The notes below the pieces were generated by a model. It did no database searches. It was not told where the DNA came from and was given only the letters and a program-made list of their open reading frames with translations. The position numbers and the translations under genes were made by a program. From positions 4,340,001 to 4,404,000 of the forward strand of contig NZ_KB907307.1 of the NCBI RefSeq assembly GCF_000381925.1: 64,000 nucleotides of DNA. Reading direction: 5' to 3'. Source of the DNA: Nocardia sp. BMG111209. Lineage in GTDB: Bacteria; Actinomycetota; Actinomycetes; Mycobacteriales; Mycobacteriaceae. Positions 33,433 to 41,276 of this stretch are shown piece by piece (positions within the stretch are counted from its first letter, which is position 1; every line of letters begins with the position of its first letter).

Positions 33433-34227
33433 TCAGGCCGGTGCGGTGGTCACCCGGCGGGCCGGCTGGAGTTCGGTCAGCCAGTCGCACCAGGCGCCGA
33501 TCCCGGTGCCGGTGCGGGCACTGGTCTCGAGCACGGTGACATTCGGATTCACCGCGCGCAGATTCGCGTAGAACAATTCCGGGTCGTAATCCAGGTGCGG
33601 CAACAGGTCGGTCTTGTTGAGCAGCACCAGATCCGCCGAGCGGAACATGACCGGATATTTCAGCGGTTTCTCCTCGCCCTCGGTCACCGAATGCACCATG
33701 ACCCGGGCGTGTTCGCCGATCTCGAATTCCGCCGGGCACACCAGGTTTCCGACGTTCTCGACGATCAGCAGATCCAATTCCGGTAACGGCAGCCGGGGCA
33801 GCGCCGACCGCACCATCGGCGCGTCCAGGTGGCATTCACCGCCGAATCCGTTGGCGGTGTTCAGCAAACTGATCTCCGCCCCGAATCCGGTGAGCAGGTC
33901 GGCGTCGATACTGGTTTCGATATCGCCCTCGACGACGCCGATGCGCATCGTGCCCGACAGCTGCCGCAGCGCCGCGCGCAGCAGATGGGTCTTTCCGGCG
34001 CCGGGTGAGGACATCAGATTGATCGCGGTCACCCCGCAGGCATCGAAGTCGGCGCGGTTGGCGGCGGCGGTCTTCTCGTTCTCGTGGAAGATGCGTTCCA
34101 GCACCAGCACGCGTTCGGCTTCGGTGCCGTATCCGGAATGATCGCCGTGCTCGTGCGAATGCCCGTGATCGTGGTCGTGCGCATGCCCGTGATCGTCCTC
34201 GTGACGGTGGAACCGGCCCATGGTCAT
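33433..34227 (-). CDS. hypB: Hydrogenase/urease nickel incorporation GTPase HypB
   Basis: This 264-aa SIMIBI GTPase delivers Ni to the hydrogenase large subunit. The N-terminal 30 residues are a His-rich stretch (HRHEDDHGHAHDHDHGHSHE) that can store nickel. The P-loop reads SSPGAGKTHLL, the metal-binding ENVGNLVCPAEF has the Cys of the conserved site, and LLNKTDLLPHLDY is the G4 base-recognition region. The gene overlaps the HypA stop (translational coupling). Both are divergent from the second hyp operon. A His-rich N-terminus implies nickel storage. Confidence 0.95.
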   Translation of the reverse strand: MTMGRFHRHEDDHGHAHDHDHGHSHEHGDHSGYGTEAERVLVLERIFHENEKTAAANRADFDACGVTAINLMSSPGAGKTHLLRAALRQLSGTMRIGVVEGDIETSIDADLLTGFGAEISLLNTANGFGGECHLDAPMVRSALPRLPLPELDLLIVENVGNLVCPAEFEIGEHARVMVHSVTEGEEKPLKYPVMFRSADLVLLNKTDLLPHLDYDPELFYANLRAVNPNVTVLETSARTGTGIGAWCDWLTELQPARRVTTAPA

Positions 34228-34562
34228 ACCTCCGTGAGTTCGAGTGCGGTGATGAGGAATTCCTCGCCGGCCACCACTTCGACGTCGACGCCGCCGCAGT
34301 GATCACAGGCGAACACGTAGTCGTCGAGTACCCGTTCGCCCCGGCAGTGGCGGCAACGGATCCGGCCCTCGATCCGTTCGACCAGCAGCCGGGAATCGGC
34401 GAGGTCGGAACCCTCGGTGACCATCGACCAGCAGAACGACAGGGTGTCGGGAACGATCTGGCGCAGGGTTCCGATGCGCAGATGGATCGCGCGAACGGGC
34501 CGCCCCTCCGCATGCAGTCGCACGGCGCTCACGATGGATTCGCAGACCGCGAGTTCGTGCAC
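34224..34562 (-). CDS. hypA: Nickel and zinc metallochaperone HypA
   Basis: A 112-aa HypA. Function requires an N-terminal Met-His, so the GTG at 34562 giving MHELAVCESIVSAV is chosen over the longer frame, which would bury His2. The zinc domain has the CxxC pair in CRHC and ACDHCG (about residues 74-95). Length matches E. coli HypA. HypA and HypB cooperate in Ni insertion. The gene is divergent from the SIS-HypC operon across a 310-base region that carries a perfect palindrome. Confidence 0.93.
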   Translation of the reverse strand: MHELAVCESIVSAVRLHAEGRPVRAIHLRIGTLRQIVPDTLSFCWSMVTEGSDLADSRLLVERIEGRIRCRHCRGERVLDDYVFACDHCGGVDVEVVAGEEFLITALELTEV

Positions 34563-34872
34563 GACCGGCCTCCTCGACATTCGCGCGCGCCGGGGGCGTC
34601 GCGTTTCGTGCGCGGGAAATTGCGGTTTCCGGCGCGCCCGCGCCGGAACTTTCGTAATCCTGTCGGCCGTCCGGAGTTATCGACACCCGCGTCCGGAATT
34701 CGTCACCGATCCGTAATGTCCGGCTCATCTGACAGATGACGCGCCTCAGGCTACGCTCGGGCGATATCCGAGTACGGAATGTCCGGATGCGCCGTCCCGG
34801 CCGTTCCGGTCCGATCGCGAAATGTCAGCACAATCGGAGCACGACTGTTCGACGACGAACGGGCGGTATCGA
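34563..34872. promoter_or_regulatory. Divergent promoter region between hypAB and the SIS-hypEDC operon
   Basis: This 310-base gap has no gene of its own. It holds the palindrome TCATCTG-A-CAGATGA at 34725-34739, with perfect 7-bp arms, and two copies of AATGTCCGG at 34715-34723 and 34778-34786. Both features lie near the middle where they could serve promoters in both directions. Which regulator binds is not known. Confidence 0.55.
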
Positions 34873-35625
34873 ATGAGTACGACAGCGATCGATCCCGGGC
34901 TGAATGCGGATCTGGCCGCCGACCTCGCGGCGACGGCTCTGATCCTGGCCCGCCGATTCGCCGCGGGTGCGACCCTGTGGTGTGTGGCCCCGGCCTGGGA
35001 GCCGCACGCGCAGCACATCGCGGTCGAATTCGTCCATCCGGTGATCGTGGGGAAACGCGCGCTGCCGGCGGTCGCCCTGACCGGTCACGATCCGGTCGGC
35101 GCCGCGCGAATGTCGGTGCGGCCCGGCGATATCGTGATCGCGGTCGCCGACGCGGGCGATCCCGAGGTCCGGTCGATCATGCGGCGCGCCCCGGCCTGGG
35201 GCGCGGTGACCGTCTGGATCGGCCACGGCCCCCGGCCACCGGCCGGCGCCGCCGACCGTGTGCTGTGGTTCGACGATCCCGATCCGCGGCTGCCCGCCGC
35301 CGGTGGTTTCGTGCTGACCTATCACCTGCTGTGGGAGTTGACCCACGTGTGCTTCGAACATCCGGGACTGCTGACGGCGCCGCACGGCCCGGCGGAGGTC
35401 TGCGTCACCTGCGCCGACGAGGGCCGGCTCGCGGAGGTGATCGCGGTGTGCGGCGATACCGCCACGGTCCGCACCGCCACCGGAATCGAAACCGCCACAA
35501 CCACACTCGTCGGCCCGGTCACCGTGGACGACCTGGTGATCCTGCACGCGGGCGCCGCGATCGGCACCGTCGGCCCGCCCGGACGAGCACCGGAACCGCT
35601 GGCCGGCAACGGGATCCGGCGGTGA
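34873..35625 (+). CDS. SIS-like domain fused to a HypC-like domain
   Basis: A 250-aa two-domain protein. Residues 1-165 resemble a sugar-isomerase (SIS) Rossmann-like half: LAATALILARRFAAGATLWCV, then VRPGDIVIAVADAGDPEVRSIM and WGAVTVWIGHGP. Residues 175-240 form a HypC/HupF-like barrel: VCVTCADEGRLAEVIAVCGD and GPVTVDDLVILHAGAAIG. The HypC Cys2 equivalent may be the Cys of the CVTC motif, now internal. The GTG of the following SIS gene overlaps its stop, so the pair is co-translated. A scaffold joining HypC chemistry to a SIS-type partner is an inference; the biochemical role is unknown. Confidence 0.7.
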   Translation: MSTTAIDPGLNADLAADLAATALILARRFAAGATLWCVAPAWEPHAQHIAVEFVHPVIVGKRALPAVALTGHDPVGAARMSVRPGDIVIAVADAGDPEVRSIMRRAPAWGAVTVWIGHGPRPPAGAADRVLWFDDPDPRLPAAGGFVLTYHLLWELTHVCFEHPGLLTAPHGPAEVCVTCADEGRLAEVIAVCGDTATVRTATGIETATTTLVGPVTVDDLVILHAGAAIGTVGPPGRAPEPLAGNGIRR

Positions 35626-36308
35626 GCGGGCAGACACCGGCCGCCGGGGCCGGCTTCCTCTACCCGTTCCTCGACGGCGCGGAACGCGACAGTGCCACGC
35701 TGCTGGCCGATCTCGCGCAATCGGCACAGGCGAAGGCGGCCGACAGCGCGACGCTGCGCCGCACCACCCTCGCCGCCGTCGCCGAGCTGCTGACCACCAC
35801 GGCGGTCGAGATGAGCCACCGATTCGCCTCGGGTGGAAGACTTTTCACCTTCGGCAACGGCGGCAGCAGCACCGACGCCACGACCCTGGCGGCCCTGTTC
35901 GCGCATCCTCCGGCCGGCGCCGGGCTACCGGCCTGGTCGCTCACCGCCGACCAGGCGATCCTGACCGCCCTCGGCAACGACGTCGGTTTCGACCTCGTCT
36001 TCGCGCGGCAGTTGATCGCCCGCGCCGGCGCCGGTGACATCGCCGTCGCCATGTCCACCAGCGGCAATTCCGCCGACCTCACCGCGGCGCTGCGCGAGGC
36101 CCGGCAGCGCGGTATGTACACCGTCGGCTTCGCCGGCTACGACGGCGGCGCCTTCGCGCACAGCCCGGATGTGGACGCCTGCTTCGTTGTTCGCTCGCAG
36201 AGCGTGCACCGCATCCAGGAGACGCAGGCGTTGCTGGGCTACGAGCTGTGGTCGGCCGTACACGAACATTCGCGACAGCTGTCCGCCGAAGGGAGCAAGG
36301 TCCGATGA
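35622..36308 (+). CDS. SIS-domain protein (GmhA/phosphoheptose isomerase-like) of the hyp operon
   Basis: A 228-aa SIS protein. The phosphosugar-binding signature is clear: GGRLFTFGNGGSSTDATTLAALF, and GDIAVAMSTSGNSADLTAALREAR, with LLGYELWSAVHEHS at the end. It resembles sedoheptulose-7-phosphate isomerase GmhA, but a heptose pathway is not present around it and its location, between HypC-like and HypE genes, is conserved as I recall in actinobacterial group 1h clusters. It may have been recruited to make or bind a maturation intermediate; that is speculation. It overlaps neighbours by GTGA and ATGA. Confidence 0.8.
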   Translation: MSGQTPAAGAGFLYPFLDGAERDSATLLADLAQSAQAKAADSATLRRTTLAAVAELLTTTAVEMSHRFASGGRLFTFGNGGSSTDATTLAALFAHPPAGAGLPAWSLTADQAILTALGNDVGFDLVFARQLIARAGAGDIAVAMSTSGNSADLTAALREARQRGMYTVGFAGYDGGAFAHSPDVDACFVVRSQSVHRIQETQALLGYELWSAVHEHSRQLSAEGSKVR

Positions 36309-37417
36309 GGAAAACCGTCGACGACTACCTGGCATCCGGCCCCGGATTCGCCGAGGGTGAGGTGATCGAACGGATCGAATCCTTCCGCCGCCGCCGTCCC
36401 CGGCTGCGCGACGAATATGTCACCACGGCCCACGGCGCCGGCGGTAAGGCCTCGGCCGCGCTGGTCGACGCGGTGTTCGTCGAGGCGTTCCGCAACCCGT
36501 ATCTGGAATCGCTGGGTGACGGCGCCGTGATCATGCTGCCCGGCGGCGATCGGCTGGCGATGTCCACCGATGCGTTCGTGGTGCAGCCCTTGCGTTTTCC
36601 CGGCGGTTCGATCGGCCGGCTCGCGGTGCACGGCACCGCCAACGATCTGGCGATGGCCGGGGCGATACCGGCCTGGATATCGGCGGCCTTCGTGCTCGAG
36701 GAGGGTTTCCCGATCGCCGAACTGCACGACATCGTCGCGGACATGGCCGACGCCGCCACGGCCACCGGGATCCAGATCGTCACCGGCGACACGAAAGTCG
36801 TGCCCCGCGGCGCCGCCGACGGGATGTTCGTGACCACCACCGGAACCGGGATCGTGCCCGCCGGCCGGCGGCTCGGCCCGCAGGCGGTGCGGACCGGCGA
36901 CAAAATACTGCTGTCGGGCACCCTCGGCGACCACGGCACGGCGGTCATGCTCGCCCGCGGCGACCTCGGCATCGATGCCGACATCCGCTCCGACACCGCC
37001 GCGGTGAGCCCGCTGGTGGAACTGCTGCTCGCCGCGGCGCCGGCCACGCGCTGGCTGCGCGACCCCACCCGCGGCGGCGTCGGGACCACCTGCAACGAAT
37101 TGGCCCGGGCCTGCGGCCACGCCGTCCTGCTGCGCGAGGACCGGCTACCGGTGCGGCCGCCGGTCGGCGGCGTCTGCGAGATGCTCGGCATCGACCCGCT
37201 CTACGTCGCCAACGAGGGCAAATTCGTCGCCGTCGTCGCACCCGAGGAGACCGCGGCGGGTCTCGCGGCCCTGCGATCGCATCCGCTCGGCGTGGACGCC
37301 GTGGAGATCGGCGAGATCGTCGCCGAACCGGCCGCGACCGTGGTCATGCGCACCGCCCTCGGCGGCACCCGGATCGTGGACACGCTGGTCGGCGACCCCC
37401 TGCCCCGGATCTGCTGA
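36305..37417 (+). CDS. hypE: Hydrogenase maturation protein HypE (carbamoyl dehydratase)
   Basis: This 370-aa PurM-like ATPase dehydrates the thiocarboxamide on its C-terminal Cys to the thiocyanate used for the CN ligands. The C-terminus is PLPRIC, with the terminal cysteine intact. Signature regions: TTAHGAGGKASAALVD, then GTANDLAMAGAIPAWIS and VVPRGAADGMFVTTTGTG, and DPTRGGVGTTCNELARA, whose Asp and Arg belong to the ATP site. The ATG overlaps the SIS gene (ATGA). Hypothesis: HypF (29669) carbamoylates it, and HypC and HypD encoded just after accept the cyanide. Confidence 0.95.
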   Translation: MRKTVDDYLASGPGFAEGEVIERIESFRRRRPRLRDEYVTTAHGAGGKASAALVDAVFVEAFRNPYLESLGDGAVIMLPGGDRLAMSTDAFVVQPLRFPGGSIGRLAVHGTANDLAMAGAIPAWISAAFVLEEGFPIAELHDIVADMADAATATGIQIVTGDTKVVPRGAADGMFVTTTGTGIVPAGRRLGPQAVRTGDKILLSGTLGDHGTAVMLARGDLGIDADIRSDTAAVSPLVELLLAAAPATRWLRDPTRGGVGTTCNELARACGHAVLLREDRLPVRPPVGGVCEMLGIDPLYVANEGKFVAVVAPEETAAGLAALRSHPLGVDAVEIGEIVAEPAATVVMRTALGGTRIVDTLVGDPLPRIC

Positions 37418-37426
37418 GGAGAAATC

Positions 37427-37699
37427 ATGTGCCTCGGAATTCCCGGACGGATCGTCGAGATCACCGATGCCGCAAACCATCTCGCGACCGTCGACGTCGA
37501 CGGTGTCCAGCGCGCGATCAGCGTCCGGCTGCTCGCCGAGGCGCCGCCCGGCCCCGGCGACTGGGTGCTCGTGCACGTCGGTTTCGCGATGGCGCGGATC
37601 GACGAGGAGGAGGCGCGGCTGACGCTCACGGCGATCCGGCAGCTCGGCAGTGCCTACACCGACGAGATCGACGCGTTCGACTCGTCGGCCATCAGCTGA
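37427..37699 (+). CDS. hypC: Hydrogenase maturation chaperone HypC (second copy)
   Basis: This 90-aa HypC begins MCLGIPGRIVEITD with the essential Cys2 and continues with PGDWVLVHVGFAMARIDEEE. Identity with the first HypC (29430) looks clear but partial. It starts 9 bases after the HypE stop and 22 bases before HypD. This copy is placed to act with HypD in Fe(CN)2CO assembly, whereas the first copy may target the large subunit. Alternatively the two may be redundant. Confidence 0.92.
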   Translation: MCLGIPGRIVEITDAANHLATVDVDGVQRAISVRLLAEAPPGPGDWVLVHVGFAMARIDEEEARLTLTAIRQLGSAYTDEIDAFDSSAIS

Positions 37700-37721
37700 A
37701 AGATCCGATCCGGAGGTGAGA

Positions 37722-38864
37722 ATGCGGTTCGTCGACGAATTCCGCGACCCCGCGGCCGCGCGCACGCTGCTGCGCGCCGTCGAACAGCTGGCGGACGGCG
37801 GCGCCGACGGCGAGCGCTTCAAGTTCATGGAGGTGTGCGGCGGGCATACGCACACCATCTATCGGCACGGCATCGAACATCTGCTGCCCGAAACCGTCGA
37901 ATTGGTACACGGCCCCGGCTGTCCGGTGTGCGTGATCCCGATGGGCCGGGTGGACGACGCGATGTGGCTGGCGAAGCAGCCCGATGTCGTGTTCACCTGT
38001 TTCGGCGACATGATGCGGGTGCCCGGCTCGCACGGTTCGCTGCTGGACGCCAAGGCCGCGGGCGCCGACGTCCGGTTCGTCTACTCGCCGCTGGACGCGT
38101 TGCGGATCGCGGTCGACAATCCGGGAAAACAGGTGGTGTTCTTCGCCCTCGGCTTCGAGACCACCGCCCCGTCGACCGCGGTGACCCTGCTACGGGCCCG
38201 GGATCTCGCAATTCGCAACTTCAGCGTCTTCTGCAATCACGTCACGATCGTGCCGCCGATCAAGGCGATCCTGGAATCACCGGACCTGCGGCTGTCGGGA
38301 TTCCTGGGCCCGGGCCATGTCTCGACGGTGGTCGGTAACCGGCCCTACCGATTCGTTCCCGAGGTCTATCGGAAACCGTTGGTGGTGGCCGGATTCGAGC
38401 CGCTGGACATCCTCGCCTCGGTGGCGATGCTGCTGCGCCAGATCCGGGAGGGCCGCTGCGAGGTGGAGAACCAGTACGCGCGGGTGGTACATCCCGACGG
38501 CAATCCGGAGGCGCTGGCCCTGCTCGCGCGGGTGTTCACGCTGCGGCCGCATTTCGAATGGCGCGGACTGGGTTTCATCTCGCAGAGCGCGCTGCGGCTG
38601 CACGACGACTTCGCGGAATTCGATGCGGAGCAACGCTTCTCGATGCCCGGCGTACGGGTCGCCGACCCGAAGGCGTGCCAGTGCGGTGAGGTGCTCAAGG
38701 GGGTGCTCAAACCCTGGGAGTGCAAGGTGTTCGGCACCGCCTGCACACCGGAGACCCCGATCGGCACCTGCATGGTGTCACCGGAGGGCGCGTGCGCCGC
38801 CTACTACAACTTCGGGCGGATGCATCGCGACGCCGCCGCCCTGGTCCGGGTCGAACCGGCGTGA
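37722..38864 (+). CDS. hypD: Hydrogenase maturation protein HypD
   Basis: A 380-aa scaffold where Fe(CN)2CO is built. The catalytic CGGHTHTIYRHGIEHLLP contains the cysteine that binds HypC, and GPGCPVCVIPMGRVDDA has the redox CxxC. The [4Fe-4S] cluster ligands are in CQCGEVLKGVLKPWEC and in the two later Cys of PIGTCMVSPEGAC. The ATG at 37722 follows a strong CGGAGGTGAG ribosome-binding site. The next gene overlaps by GTGA. Length matches E. coli HypD. Confidence 0.96.
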   Translation: MRFVDEFRDPAAARTLLRAVEQLADGGADGERFKFMEVCGGHTHTIYRHGIEHLLPETVELVHGPGCPVCVIPMGRVDDAMWLAKQPDVVFTCFGDMMRVPGSHGSLLDAKAAGADVRFVYSPLDALRIAVDNPGKQVVFFALGFETTAPSTAVTLLRARDLAIRNFSVFCNHVTIVPPIKAILESPDLRLSGFLGPGHVSTVVGNRPYRFVPEVYRKPLVVAGFEPLDILASVAMLLRQIREGRCEVENQYARVVHPDGNPEALALLARVFTLRPHFEWRGLGFISQSALRLHDDFAEFDAEQRFSMPGVRVADPKACQCGEVLKGVLKPWECKVFGTACTPETPIGTCMVSPEGACAAYYNFGRMHRDAAALVRVEPA

Positions 38865-39583
38865 CCACGGCCCGGGACGTCCGGGGACCGGAGATGTTCG
38901 CCCGCTACGCCGGCGCCCCCAACCAGCTCGGCTACTGCGGCCCGGCCGATCCGGCGGCACTGGACAGCGCCGATCGGATCCGCGCGGCGGCGCCGTACTT
39001 CTCCGGCGCCTGGCCGTATCTGCGGGTGCTGTCCCGGCTGACCGGGATCGCCGACCCGCTGGATCACCGGCTGGTCGAATCGTATTGGCTCGGTGGCGGA
39101 GTCGGCGAGGAGCTGGATCCGGAGGCGTTCACCGCCGAACTGCTCGCGGCGATCGGTTCCGGCACCCAATGGTCGCATCTGACCGGTGATCTGGCCGCCG
39201 AGGCGGCCGCCAACCACTGCTTCCACGTGTTCGGCGTCTACCCGTGGACCCGGCTGCTGGGTACCGGCAGCGACGATCATCCGCTGCACGTACTCGACAG
39301 CTGCCGGATCACCTGGGCCACCGTGACGAACTGTGACAGTGCGGGTTTCGAGGTCCGGTGCCGCCGGCTGACCCGCACCGGCGCGGCCCTGGCACTGTCG
39401 GATCCGGTGGTCACCCGCGTCACCGCCGACGACCGGATCCCGCCCGGGGTGTCCCCCGGCGATCCGGTCGCCCTGCACTGGGGACGGGTGTGCGACACCC
39501 TCACCCCCGACCAGCAACAGGCCCTGGAACGCAGCACCGCACGCCAGCTGGAGCTGACCAACCGGCGGCTCACCGGCCGGTGA
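38861..39583 (+). CDS. DUF6390 protein, hydrogenase-associated
   Basis: A 240-aa soluble protein of DUF6390. It begins MFARYAGAPNQLGYCGPADP and includes FSGAWPYLRVLSRLTGI, then HRLVESYWLGGGVGEELD and HCFHVFGVYPWTRLLGTG. A helical N-terminal half and beta-rich C-terminal half are visible (VTNCDSAGFEVRCRRLT). The GTG overlaps the HypD stop and this is the final gene of the maturation operon. Family members sit beside hyp genes in actinomycetes. Function unknown. Confidence 0.85.
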   Translation: MTTARDVRGPEMFARYAGAPNQLGYCGPADPAALDSADRIRAAAPYFSGAWPYLRVLSRLTGIADPLDHRLVESYWLGGGVGEELDPEAFTAELLAAIGSGTQWSHLTGDLAAEAAANHCFHVFGVYPWTRLLGTGSDDHPLHVLDSCRITWATVTNCDSAGFEVRCRRLTRTGAALALSDPVVTRVTADDRIPPGVSPGDPVALHWGRVCDTLTPDQQQALERSTARQLELTNRRLTGR

Positions 39584-39590
39584 GCGGCCC

Positions 39591-39617
39591 GAATTCGCTT
39601 GCTGCCGTAGCGAATTC
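39591..39617. terminator. Hairpin between DUF6390 and COX4-like convergent genes
   Basis: GAATTCGC (39591-39598) pairs perfectly with GCGAATTC (39610-39617) around an 11-base loop. It fills the gap between two convergent genes, overlapping the stop of the leftward gene by two bases, so it may end both transcripts. Confidence 0.6.
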
Positions 39618-39909
39618 AGTACAGATAGATGCCCAGCAGCGTCACCCAGAGCACCAGCAGCCAGCCGTCGGTGGCGAGCCGGAGCCAGCGCGGGGCGTAC
39701 CGGACCTCCATGAAGTAGCGGATCACCAAGCGGCACTTGATCATCGCGAGTACCACGATGCCGGCCACCAGGCCGTCGCTGAGCCCGGCGCTGTCGGCGT
39801 GGCCCGGCGCCAGCCGCCAGGCCACGATCGTGATCACGGTCAGCGCCGCCCAGACGAGGACGACGGTCCGGGTGCTCTTGTCCGGGCGCGGTATCGAAAG
39901 CGTGGTCAC
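39616..39909 (-). CDS. Cytochrome c oxidase subunit IV-like membrane protein
   Basis: A 97-aa protein with three hydrophobic helices: TVVLVWAALTVITIVAWRLA, then GLVAGIVVLAMIKCRLVIRYF with the family-typical MIKCRLVIRYFMEVR, and GWLLVLWVTLLGIYLY. This is the prokaryotic COX4 family that accompanies heme-copper oxidases and nitric oxide reductases (NorF/CoxD-like). No catalytic subunit is in the window. It is the last gene of a four-gene operon and starts 3 bases after the COX3-like stop. Confidence 0.85.
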   Translation of the reverse strand: MTTLSIPRPDKSTRTVVLVWAALTVITIVAWRLAPGHADSAGLSDGLVAGIVVLAMIKCRLVIRYFMEVRYAPRWLRLATDGWLLVLWVTLLGIYLY

Positions 39910-39912
39910 GAT

Positions 39913-40506
39913 TCACCTCATGAGGTAGACGATGGCGAAGATGACCAGCCAGAGCAGGTCGATCATGTGCCAGAACAGAACACCCTGCTCGACGAACGCC
40001 ACGCGCTGCCGGCGGCGCAGTTCCCGGTCCACCACACCGAGGATCAGCAGGCCCAGCGCGACATGCGCCAGATGCACGCCGGTCAGCACGTAGTAGAAGC
40101 TGAAGAATTCGTCGGATACGGTGAAGCCGCGGGAGATCTCCTGATGCCATTCGACCGCCTTGAGGGCGGCGAAGATCAGCCCGCACGCGCCGGTGGCGAG
40201 GATCAGCCGGCGCGCGGTGCGCACCGCGCCGGACCGGGCCGCGGCCACCGCCGACGCGGCGAACATCGAACTGGTCAGCAGCACAACGGTATTGGCCACG
40301 CCGATACCCATGTTAAGATGCTGCTGGGCCGCCGCGAACGCCTCCGGCGAGCGAGCGCGGAAGATCATGTAGGCGACGAAGTAACAGCCGAAGAAGAACA
40401 GATCGCCGAGGATCATCACCCACATGTCGAGATCGCCGGGCAGCCGGGTCGTGGGTTCGGCCGGGGGCCGTGCGGTGTCGGGCAGATCCCGGTCGGAGAC
40501 GGTCAT
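39913..40506 (-). CDS. Cytochrome c oxidase subunit III-like protein (NorE-like)
   Basis: A 197-aa five-helix membrane protein of the COX3 family. Landmarks are MWVMILGDLFFFGCYFVAYM, the FFSFYYVLTGVHLAHVALGLLIL signature with its histidines, and the terminal WHMIDLLWLVIFAIVYL (pieces of three helices). COX3 proteins assist proton uptake in heme-copper oxidases; NorE is the analogue near nitric oxide reductases. Here the partners are a COX4-like gene and two unknown 250-aa membrane genes, not subunits I or II. The ATG overlaps the upstream gene stop (ATGA). Confidence 0.86.
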   Translation of the reverse strand: MTVSDRDLPDTARPPAEPTTRLPGDLDMWVMILGDLFFFGCYFVAYMIFRARSPEAFAAAQQHLNMGIGVANTVVLLTSSMFAASAVAAARSGAVRTARRLILATGACGLIFAALKAVEWHQEISRGFTVSDEFFSFYYVLTGVHLAHVALGLLILGVVDRELRRRQRVAFVEQGVLFWHMIDLLWLVIFAIVYLMR

Positions 40507-41276
40507 CGGTCCTCCTCCGCGGAATACAGCGGCGCCGGCCGGGTGGCGGTCTCCCGGATGCCGGCGAACCACATGATCGGCAGCAGGCAGGCGATCCACA
40601 GACCGAAGATGACCACCGCGATATAGAAGGTGATCAGCCCGTTCCAGGCGAAGGCGCCGGAGTGGAACACCCACATCTGGGTGGCGAGCACCTCGGTGAC
40701 GATCTGCCAGACCGACACGTACGCGAACCATTTCGGGAAGATCCGGTTGCGGTCGTAGAGGATCGCGATCGCCAGCACCAGATAGGCGGTGGTGAAGCAG
40801 CCCAGAGATCCGTTGTAGGACAACATCCCGAGGTCGTACAGCAGATGCTCCAGGCCGGGACCACGGTCCGGCCGGAAGGTCGCGGTGAGCCAGCAGACGA
40901 GCAGCACATGGAATCCCGGGATCGCGCCGACCCCCATCGCGCCGATGTAGGCGTACGCCAGCACCGAACCCGACGACATCCGCTTCATGTAGTAGCCGAT
41001 GATGCCGTTGGCCACCGCCGCGCCGCCGGCGATCATCAGCAGTGCGGCGAAACCGATCTGGATCGTGAGGTGATGCTTGTCGAACCACTGCGCCGCCTGC
41101 AGATCGGTGACATCGGGCCGCGGCGGCGGGGTGGCGCGGCCGAACAGCACCACACCGAGCGAGAGCACCAGATAGAAGACGGCGAAGGCCCAGTACACGA
41201 TTCGCACATCGCGGGTGGCGCGGCGGTCCGGCTCGCCGCCGGTCGCCACCGCCGGGACGGTGGTCGCGGTGCTCAT
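40503..41276 (-). CDS. Polytopic membrane protein, paralogue of the upstream gene
   Basis: A 257-aa protein with about six membrane helices: FAVFYLVLSLGVVLF, then IGFAALLMIAGGAAVANGII and later YLVLAIAILYDR, and AVVIFGLWIACLLPIMW. The extracytoplasmic RPDRGPGLEHLLYDLGMLSY and IFPKWFAYVSVWQI, and VFHSGAFAWNGLI, align with the next gene upstream (RPDRGADLEQLLNDLAWIFF, VFPKWVGHYSLL, VVHSGPLAWDGFV). I do not recognise the family. Co-transcription with COX3/COX4-like genes suggests a role in a respiratory or lipid-modifying complex. Its ATG overlaps the upstream stop. Confidence 0.8.
   Translation of the reverse strand: MSTATTVPAVATGGEPDRRATRDVRIVYWAFAVFYLVLSLGVVLFGRATPPPRPDVTDLQAAQWFDKHHLTIQIGFAALLMIAGGAAVANGIIGYYMKRMSSGSVLAYAYIGAMGVGAIPGFHVLLVCWLTATFRPDRGPGLEHLLYDLGMLSYNGSLGCFTTAYLVLAIAILYDRNRIFPKWFAYVSVWQIVTEVLATQMWVFHSGAFAWNGLITFYIAVVIFGLWIACLLPIMWFAGIRETATRPAPLYSAEEDR

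Noticed and set aside
35622..36308. Heptose biosynthesis gene gmhA
   Set aside because: The SIS motifs match, but no other heptose genes are near and the gene is coupled to hypE, so a pathway call would be unsupported.
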